From positions 21,561-85,560 of the forward strand of contig NW_025946732.1 in the NCBI RefSeq assembly GCF_000764305.2: 64,000 nucleotides of DNA, written 5' to 3'. Under the pieces are notes generated by a model. It saw only the letters and a program-made list of their open reading frames with translations, did no database searches and was not told the DNA's origin. This document shows positions 59,601 to 64,000 of this stretch, in pieces (within the stretch, counting starts at the first letter, position 1; each line of letters begins with the position of its first letter). Origin of the DNA: Hyalella azteca (taxonomy: Eukaryota; Arthropoda; Malacostraca; Amphipoda; Hyalellidae). Both the position numbers and the translations under genes were made by a program.

Positions 59601-62600
59601 TCAATGAAAAAAATGTTGAGGATCGTACGAAATAAGCGTTCTGCGTGAAGTTTTTAACGAGCAAGCGGACTGACAACTAGGGCCGTACTATCAAAAAAAA
59701 GCTACGACATCGTAACTCCCTCAGCCAATCACTGACGACTATTCAAACTAAACCTACCAATCACAGACGAGAAATCAGCCACTACGTATATTTCGGCCGC
59801 TACGTATATTTCGGCCGCTACATGTACTTGAACGAGTTTTGAAAGTGCGGCCCAGATGTGTATAAAAAGCATAGAATTGCATCACAATAATTATTACAAG
59901 ATGCTGTTGCAGGTGATCTCGTGCTGTACGTAGCATGCATGAGTTATTGAAACATAAACTTACGCAACACTTACTCTCAAATTCAACCGCCTTGCAGGAG
60001 CTTATCAATAAAAATTAGCGTAAACAATCACAAGGTTTATTCAGAGAATATTTTCATGAGGCTAGCAATCCAGTGAAGAGATAAATGTGCTCGCAATTGA
60101 TGAGGTTGTCATTTCTATTAATCTGGCATAACACAACATCTTTATTGATTTATATTCAGTAATTCAAGCGAGGTCAGTTCTACTCATTTCCAGTCATCAA
60201 ATCTAGAAATATTATCAGTAAGTGAAGCTCTCAACCCCCATACGAGTAATGTCGGCAGACTATTGCTTTCTCCACTGAAATGATCACACTCAAAGGTAAA
60301 TGAGATACTCTAAAGTGTAAATCAATTTTTTTAGTAGATAACGAAATAAAATTTCTTATTTGAAAATCATGAAGGGTTGTGAAAACTTGGTAAACCAATA
60401 GGCCAAATTAAACAAGACAGTAATATATTATTTACACAATGTAAGCTTTACAAGTTCTCGAGCACAGATCGCAATACATTTAATCTCTTTTCTTAGTTGA
60501 AAAAGTTAAATCATTAAATCGTCGCTTGCATCGAACCTTCATAACGGAAGTGCGTTCTACATTAGCAACAATACCTATACTCGTAGACTACACGCTTCAT
60601 AAGTAGACAAAGTAGAAAACCACTACCTAAATTCAAGAAACTACCAAACTTCGTAGTACTCTAAATACGAAAAGGTATTTAATACTTGAGTGAACAAATC
60701 AAAATATACGTACTATCAATTAAATAAGTAAATAAAGGAAGCGTTGCAATGGTTGCAATATTGCAGAAATACTAAATAATAGAAACTATAATAAATAATT
60801 ACAACTGAATACTTAGTACAAGACATACTAAAGAAATCAAATAAACTACCAACCTTCTTATAAGCATCGAGGGTCTCGTGATTGAGTTTGACAGCCTCGA
60901 GCAAGTCTGTCTCGACGTCCGTGTCTCGCTGGTCATCCGTCTCGACCGCCTCGAGCTGCCGCTCCGCCGTCTCCAGGTCTCGCTCTGCCCGCTCCACGCG
61001 AGTCTCGCATGCCTGCAGCAACGTGCGTTTAATTGTTGAGAATTAATTAAAAATAGACAACACTTAATTAATTAAACAACACTTAATTAAATAATAGACA
61101 ACACGCTCCGCCCGCTCCACGCGTGTCTCGCAAGCCTGCAGCAACGTATATGTTTAATTGTTGAGAATCAAACGAAAAATATAACTCAGTACTCACTGCA
61201 GTGAGTGACAGAGAGCGCATTTTCTCGTCGACGAAAATGTGAAGTCACGGACGGACGGACGGATGGACATGGCTAGCACAATAGCACCTTTTTTCCATGA
61301 ATGAGAAAAGGCGCTAAAAAATAGACAACACTTGAAAATTATTAAACCTATTCTGTGGAAGCAATTTTTGCAGCTCCAGCGCCAGACTATCAAACATAAC
61401 TCGAGATTTTAAATTCATCTGAAAAACTTCACATTGGATACTAAAAATAATATGAATTTTATATAATATTTTATATAATTAACAGTATTTTACTGCACCA
61501 TGCTGCTCGGAACTGAACCGTGCTGCACCATACACTGAGCCGTGCTGCACCGTACACTGAGCCATGCTGCACCGTACACTGAGCCATGCTGCACCATACA
61601 CTGAGCCGTGCTGCACCATACACTGAGCCGTGCTGCACCACTGAGCCATGCTGCACCGTACACTGAGCCGTGCTGCACCGTACACTGAGCCATGCTGCAC
61701 CGTACACTGAGCCATGCTGCACCGTACACTGAGCCATGCTGCACCGTACACTGAGTCGTGCTGCACCGTACACTGAACCATGATTCCGCAACTAAACCGT
61801 GCTGAATATTTCACGTAGACGTGGTGAACAAACATAAAACCTCATTGTGAACCTCAGTGAGATAATTTGAACCTATATTCTGAGTAATAGTGAACAAACT
61901 TGGAACTTAATTATGGATAAATACGGGCAAAAGTTTAATAAAAATCTTAACCAGACACCCACTCTGAGATCCTGGTGGTCTTGATCACGATCTCCTGAAT
62001 GCCTGAGCTCCATGGTGCGACTGCGCTCATTCAGTTGCAATAAAATCGACTCCAAGCGCTCCACTTCTCGCTCCACGTCTCCACATTCCGCCTCCAGCAG
62101 AGCTCGCTCCACCTCCAACTGCAAAAACAAGCATAAATTATTAGACATTTTCCACCAAACATAAAGCATGCTCTTCACACACTAGGAAGGACCCCATTTG
62201 TAATTCTTTATCAAACATGAAAGAAATTTTACCAAAAAAATTTCATTATGGGGTCCACCCTCAAGAATCAGCCTACACGGCAGTGAATTTGTCAGTTTCG
62301 CAGATAAATTCAATCTCCCTTCCCCCCGGTGTTACTTGACATGAATATACTTGAGTAAGTTTCGATACACCGGCCCCTGAACTGCCACGAAGGAAAGCAC
62401 TGACCTCGCGGTAAGCCTCTTCCTCCTGACGCGCGAGGTCGGCGACGGAACGCTTGAGGTCCGTCGTGTACTGCAGGGCCTCGTTGCGCTCTGCACGAAG
62501 GAGTTCCTCGCACTCGCTCACACTCTCCAGGGAGGTCATTCCAGAGGTGCTAGTTAAGGAGGTCACCCCAGAGGTGGTAGTAAAAAAGGGCGCTCCAGCG

Positions 62601-63578
62601 GAGCTTGTCAGGCCACTGGGGCTATCCGCGTCTAAACTCTGACCCAAATCAAAACTTATGTTGGTGTTGGCAGACGGCGGAAAAGTTGAGAAAATTTTTG
62701 TATTTGCGCCATCTCCCGGGGATGTACAGGAAGCACTTGTGCTGAATGTGTTGGTAGATAATGAGACGCTCGTTCCTACAGACGGGGAAGGTGGAACTGA
62801 AGAACCCAAATCGTCCTGAGGTTCGCTCAATCCCATCCCTCGAGCAGACAAGCCGGAACAATCACGCGATTCCTGTTCTTTTGCTGCGAAAGATTGACAC
62901 TTTAATGAACCGTTAGGACTCGAGTGGCTTCCAGATATTTGTTGTTGATCAGTTAAATCATTCTGATATCGACTTTGTTCGGATAATTTTGTATTCATAT
63001 AAAGATGGCTAGACGAAGACTCGTCACTGGCGGAAGGCTGATCAGAAGTGGTCATGTCATCAGCGCCTTTACTACTGATGTGTTCCATATGACCAGACAT
63101 TTGCGCAGCTAGAGCATTACTTTCAGAGCAATAATTTATATATGCTTGAGAACTCGGTACATCATCAGTCTTCGATAACGAGGTAGAAAGTGACTTTGTA
63201 AAATAGGAACTCTCCGTTCCAGAAGAATGCACTCCAAAAACACCCGAGCTTACGGTGTTTTCACCACTAGAATTCAACGACACAGGAACGAAACTAGGAG
63301 TAACGGGAGAGGAAGGATATTGACAATATGTGGACGGTGTTGCAGGGGAAATAACTGAAGTTGTATTGCTGCAGTTCGGAGAGAAATTGAAGGCTGTTAC
63401 AGTAGGCGTGTCTTTGCGGCTGGGTTTATTTGGAGGCACTGGCGGCGGTGTTCTGGCGGGCAAACTTTGTAGGTGTGGAGAGGCGGGCGGAGGAGGAGGG
63501 TGACGACGACCTAGAACCGAACGCTCGATGCGGGGAGACCGAGGAGGCTTTGGTGGCGCTTCAGGAGAACTCACAGCC
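47423..63578 (-). CDS. PHLDB2: LL5 / PHLDB-like PH-domain coiled-coil protein (5' partial, 13 exons)
   Basis: Gene-level entry. Thirteen exons on the minus strand were placed by splice sites and phase. Order: Pro/Ser-rich region with PxxP stretches; a coiled coil (LEVERALLEAECGDVEREVE, VYEDMEFSQMEREAQREAER, KERSRLTQQEDRLAQLRK); an acidic/Arg-rich low-complexity middle; the segment RPLTRYLPVKS; and a C-terminal PH domain (NKRWFVFDRDEKALIYYADK, KGFIYFADIEEVYVDHLNA, SPAAMRIWVEVIFTGAEGYH). The RPLTRYLP..LRQHIESAGH lead-in and the MRIW..VI.TGAEGY ending are diagnostic of PHLDB1/2 (LL5 alpha/beta). LL5 proteins bind PIP3 by this PH domain and recruit CLASP-bound microtubule ends at the basal cortex. 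Any FHA domain would lie right of the window. One phase conflict at the assembly gap suggests a missing exon. Confidence 0.92.
47939..48292 (-). CDS. PHLDB2: PHLDB-like exon L (PH domain, first half)
   Basis: 118 codons, phase 0. QRPLTRYLPVKSTEPSSL, LRQHIESAGHQIELCSNIVL, CRGYLHKLSG starts the PH domain, and AYNKRWFVFDRDEKALIYYA, KSESKAKGFIYFA continues it. Between the first two strands a ~30-residue Ser/Gly/Lys insert (SAKNKSPQGGALVSPHQTS) replaces the short loop of vertebrate LL5. This is the loop next to the phosphoinositide pocket. Acceptor ttttttacag, donor GCG/gtgagt. Confidence 0.95.
49109..49342 (-). CDS. PHLDB2: PHLDB-like exon K (with 10-residue repeats)
   Basis: 78 codons, phase 0: MRDHERGGEDLRPLSES, then four imperfect copies of a GDHTPTSFGA unit, then VRFRPRSGTRSKQ. 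The repeat is an in-frame 30/33-bp minisatellite. Acceptor attatttgaacag, donor ACAG/gtgagc. Confidence 0.85.
49588..50852 (-). mobile_element. Tc1/mariner element, inactive, with intact 26-bp terminal inverted repeats
   Basis: Exact 26-bp inverted repeats (CAGGGTCCGCCATATTTATG...) at 49588-49613 and 50827-50852, flanked by TA on both sides. At 1265 bp it is the usual size for the superfamily. It is inserted in the intron between PHLDB exons J and K, with its transposase on the same strand as the gene. Perfect ends but a broken ORF suggest fairly recent arrival or mobilisation in trans. Confidence 0.95.
49712..50699 (-). pseudogene. Mariner-type transposase, broken
   Basis: The ATG at 50699 is followed by a TAA after twelve codons. 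From about 50630 the frame is open with a helix-turn-helix region (ETVWKVVKKFKETGETYNRP; GRKRSVRT) and the first catalytic Asp (LPNLVFSDERKFDIEQRVN). Near 50010 a deletion/frame change removes the segment that normally carries the second Asp. The last part is in another frame (SRSPGLNPLDFSVWAILES to GGHIE, stop at 49712). There the SPD motif of the third catalytic Asp is SPG. Three independent lesions make it non-functional. Confidence 0.9.
50987..51050 (-). CDS. PHLDB2: PHLDB-like exon J
   Basis: 64 bp: one base and 21 codons, DEVDSNAYQGQPSQLSFSDV, V. It joins exon I and exon K in phase. Acceptor gtctgtgcag, donor GTC/gtgagt. Confidence 0.82.
51490..51572. repeat. 14-bp minisatellite after exon I
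   Basis: GGAATAATGTCGCT / GGAATAATGTCACT about five times. On the minus strand each unit carries an acceptor-like TTATTCCAG just 25-100 bases past the donor of exon I. Confidence 0.92.
51596..51892 (-). CDS. PHLDB2: PHLDB-like exon I
   Basis: One base, 98 codons and two bases: ARESLDCASNSFMDCEAGAR, EKLSGKFSLENIIEDSRQRN, then a Gly/Ser/Pro-rich end. Acceptor gtgttctag, donor ACAAG/gtgtgt. The SLENIIEDSRQRN part looks helical and conserved; I cannot name a domain. Confidence 0.83.
51955..52090. repeat. 60-bp tandem repeat, two copies and a part
   Basis: GAAAGTTCATTATGAAATCT, TTACGAAATGAACTTTCA and TCATAGAAAA repeat in order. The unit contains the inverted pair GAAAGTTCAT/ATGAACTTTC. Intronic. 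Confidence 0.93.
52226..52469 (-). CDS. PHLDB2: PHLDB-like exon H (charged region)
   Basis: Two bases, 80 codons and two bases: DHKNKDMVVSSGCELRERRA, DEEDSWRDGDTLADSWSQPN. It is rich in Arg, Asp, Glu and Ser, without a known domain. Acceptor tcttttgtacag, donor AACAG/gtaact. The acceptor is the first of four copies. Confidence 0.82.
52445..52750. repeat. ~77-bp tandem repeat of the exon H acceptor, four copies
   Basis: Acceptor-equivalent sites lie at 52469, 52550, 52622 and 52699. Each copy has cttttgtacag then ACCACAAGAA(T/C)AA, followed by TCTAGCGTCACGGAATTGT. Copies are 72-81 bp apart. Confidence 0.95.
53894..54030 (-). CDS. PHLDB2: PHLDB-like exon G (acidic, low complexity)
   Basis: One base, 45 codons and one base: SGRQASGSSDSEEEDHDAGD, LHLLCDAMSAMTHSVTSLA. 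Donor CGCAG/gtgggt joins exon H in phase. The acceptor is uncertain. tgttgcag (54031) has the best local fit but conflicts with exon F. A later AG (ggcaggcag, exon from about 54016) would be in phase but lacks pyrimidines. An earlier one (cacccccag) extends the exon about 50 bases. Confidence 0.7.
54080..54500. repeat. Purine-rich ~20-bp minisatellite
   Basis: GACAAAAGAAAGGGAGGGGA-type units on the plus strand. On the minus strand it forms a pyrimidine tract of about 400 bases directly before the acceptor of PHLDB exon G. Long frames on both strands (Lys/Arg/Glu/Gly or Ser/Leu/Pro) are artefacts. Confidence 0.93.
54578..54660. repeat. 29-bp minisatellite at the left edge of the gap
   Basis: Units GTTGTCACTGCTACTGACCA, with GAAGGCGTC, at 54578, 54607 and 54636, running into the N gap. 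On the minus strand they read SSSDNDAFWS before a possible donor (TCA/gtagca), so they may copy the end of an exon hidden in the gap. Confidence 0.93.
54661..54903. other. Assembly gap (243 N)
   Basis: Flanked by two different tandem arrays, 29 bp on the left and 19 bp on the right, so the gap is probably caused by repeats and its true length is unknown. Confidence 1.
54904..55080. repeat. 19-bp minisatellite at the right edge of the assembly gap
   Basis: About nine near-perfect copies of GGGACGAGTGTGGCAACAG (first copies GTGTCAACAG). It runs directly into the N gap. Confidence 0.96.
55558..55641 (-). CDS. PHLDB2: PHLDB-like exon F (coiled coil)
   Basis: 28 codons, phase 0: VEALNAAVQRETSKIDAHRS, ELNARLQT. 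Acceptor gtttgtgtttgcag, donor ACT/gtgagt. It ends in phase 0, whereas exon G begins by completing a codon. This is the only phase conflict in the gene. Confidence 0.87.
55936..56022. repeat. ~46-bp direct repeat, two copies
   Basis: CTCCCCGTTGGTCAAGTTTC and CTCCCCGCTGGTCAAATTTC, both followed by TATAAAGTT. Intronic. Confidence 0.85.
56660..56722 (-). CDS. PHLDB2: PHLDB-like exon E (coiled coil)
   Basis: 21 codons, phase 0: MSKERSRLTQQEDRLAQLRK, Q. Acceptor aatttttccggcag, donor CAG/gtacga. Confidence 0.88.
57206..57328. mobile_element. Short interspersed element with inverted ends (copy B)
   Basis: The core 57235-57328 has the same layout as copies A and C but a shorter centre (one GGACGGACAGACG run). 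It ends GAGAAAATGCGCT, the exact inverted repeat of the AGCGCATTTT-TC start. It lies in the intron between PHLDB exons D and E. Confidence 0.8.
57542..57619 (-). CDS. PHLDB2: PHLDB-like exon D (coiled coil)
   Basis: 26 codons, phase 0: VYEDMEFSQMEREAQREAER, EDLNRL. Compare the FEDLEFQQLERE segment of LL5 proteins. Acceptor ctcatgcgtacag, donor CTC/gtgagt. Confidence 0.92.
57625..60850 (-). other. Intron between PHLDB exons C and D
   Basis: 3.2 kb, AT-rich. A loose ~115-bp repeat (CAATGAGTGCAAGAAGTTA, CAGGCACGTACGAAT) occurs three times at 57870-58135. The CTACGTATATTTCGGCCG motif occurs twice in a row at 59783-59816. Nothing else was recognised. Confidence 0.5.
60854..61012 (-). CDS. PHLDB2: PHLDB-like exon C (coiled coil)
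   Basis: 53 codons, phase 0: ACETRVERAERDLETAERQL, then EAVKLNHETLDAYKK. Acceptor cacgttgctgcag, donor AAG/gttggt. The acceptor and first eleven codons are copied once more at 61135. Confidence 0.9.
61090..61170. repeat. Second copy of acceptor and start of PHLDB exon C
   Basis: On the minus strand the copy reads acgttgctgcag, then codons for ACETRVERAER, then leaves the homology. It is 123 bp (41 codons) upstream of the real acceptor. The exon part has only synonymous or near-synonymous differences. The flank TTTAATTGTTGAGAAT is also shared. Confidence 0.93.
61190..61315. mobile_element. Short interspersed element with inverted ends (copy C)
   Basis: The core 61214-61315 begins AGCGCATTTTCTCGTCGACG and ends GAGAAAAGGCGCT. 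It is preceded by the 16-bp perfect palindrome ACTCACTGCAGTGAGT (61191-61206). The GGAC microsatellite inside is shorter than in copy A. Confidence 0.8.
61490..61790. repeat. ~22-bp minisatellite, about 13 copies
   Basis: Units of ATGCTGCACCGTACACTGAG, with CC, in the intron between exons B and C; one copy lacks GTACAC. Frames through it are artefacts. Confidence 0.96.
61963..62118 (-). CDS. PHLDB2: PHLDB-like exon B (coiled coil)
   Basis: 52 codons, phase 0. LEVERALLEAECGDVEREVE, RLESILLQLNERSRTMELRH. Heptad spacing of Leu is clear. Acceptor cttgtttttgcag, donor AGA/gtgggt. Confidence 0.9.
62405..63578 (-). CDS. PHLDB2: PHLDB-like exon A (Pro/Ser-rich, coiled-coil start)
   Basis: Acceptor aaaccactcag, one base to complete the previous codon, then 391 codons to donor CGCGAG/gtcagt. 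It starts AVSSPEAPPKPPRSPRIER and ARTPPPVPPNKPSRKD, which offer SH3-type ligands. A long Ser/Thr-rich, probably disordered stretch follows. It ends in the coiled coil (CEELLRAERNEALQYTTDLK, LARQEEEAYRE). The translation start is not in the window. Confidence 0.85.
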
Positions 63579-63730
63579 CTGAGTGGTTTGAAAAATTGTA
63601 ATTTTTCGCAAAGTTGAAATACTCTCTCGACAAAAATACTCTATAATCCCCAAAATACACATTTTATTGGGTACAGGAGAAATCACAGCCCTGAGTGGCA
63701 TGAGAAATTTTAATTTTTCGCACAAACTCA
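63560..63730. repeat. 112-bp direct repeat over the acceptor of exon A
   Basis: The acceptor and first bases of exon A (ccactcag then GGCTGTGA) occur at 63578 and again at 63690. The flanking GAAAAATT-TAATTTTTCGCA is copied as well. Confidence 0.92.
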
Positions 63731-64000
63731 TCACGGTCAACACACTTTTCGGTTATTAAAAATTGTGAGACACCACAAACATGTACGATTGTTAAAGTTA
63801 ATCTCATAATTTGTTAATTATATATCCAAAAGAATATATTTCTTCCATTTCCTCTCGTTCCCAAATTGTAAGCACGGTGAATGATTAAAGTTTATTACAT
63901 CGTCGTGCTCATTCTCTTACGTACGACCTAATTTTTTTACTCACTAATCACACATTTCCATACCACAACCCACGCTAGTATTCTCTTCAGATACGGTGAC

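Noticed and set aside
61471..61835. Frames of 84-118 residues on the minus strand
   Set aside because: Translation of a ~22-bp intronic minisatellite in three frames.

Overview
This is a eukaryotic, AT-rich window with spliced genes, long introns and very many minisatellites. The gene content (a rough-type homeobox, an R7-family RGS protein, an LL5/PHLDB protein) points to an arthropod. The repeat load would suit a malacostracan crustacean such as an amphipod, but the sequence does not fix the species. All three recognised genes lie on the minus strand. One assembly gap of 243 N lies at 54661-54903.

Layout. (1) 1-7000: 5' part of a homeobox gene close to Drosophila rough (ro). A 342-codon first coding exon (6994-5968) is spliced over a 5.7 kb intron to the first half of the homeodomain (252-141). 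The rest runs off the left edge. (2) 7500-21900: mostly empty, AT-rich, with a decayed ORF cluster near 8 kb, minisatellites, a Penelope-like retroelement remnant (15 kb), a 50-bp-arm hairpin (17.4 kb), a 520-bp MITE flanked by TTAA (18.1-18.6 kb) and one orphan exon candidate (19.5 kb). (3) 21904-30798: an R7-type RGS gene in twelve phase-consistent coding exons (531 codons), with DEP, DHEX, GGL and RGS domains. A tRNA-Glu(CTC) gene sits in one intron. The last C-terminal exon was not found. (4) 31-47 kb: no recognised gene, several large minisatellites. (5) 47423-63578: an LL5/PHLDB gene in thirteen coding exons, with a Pro/Ser-rich N-terminal part, a coiled coil and a C-terminal PH domain. 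Its 5' end lies beyond the right edge. A dead Tc1/mariner copy is inserted in one intron.

The RGS protein should act as a GTPase-activating protein for Gi/o-class G-alpha with G-beta-5. The LL5 protein should act at the cell cortex, linking phosphoinositide membrane and microtubule plus ends. Nothing in the sequence links the three genes functionally.

The most unusual signal is recurrent. In all three genes, short tandem duplications sit exactly across exon edges, so that a splice donor, a splice acceptor or the stop codon is copied 2 to 7 times. Examples are seven acceptors 30 bp apart at 28398-28578, six donors 30 bp apart at 29933-30083, four acceptors at 52469-52699 and three donors at 17-141. 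Several units are multiples of three and stay open in the host frame. Either this genome makes junction-anchored tandem arrays that could feed alternative splicing, or its assembly/replication produces such duplications everywhere and the exon edges are only where they are easiest to see.
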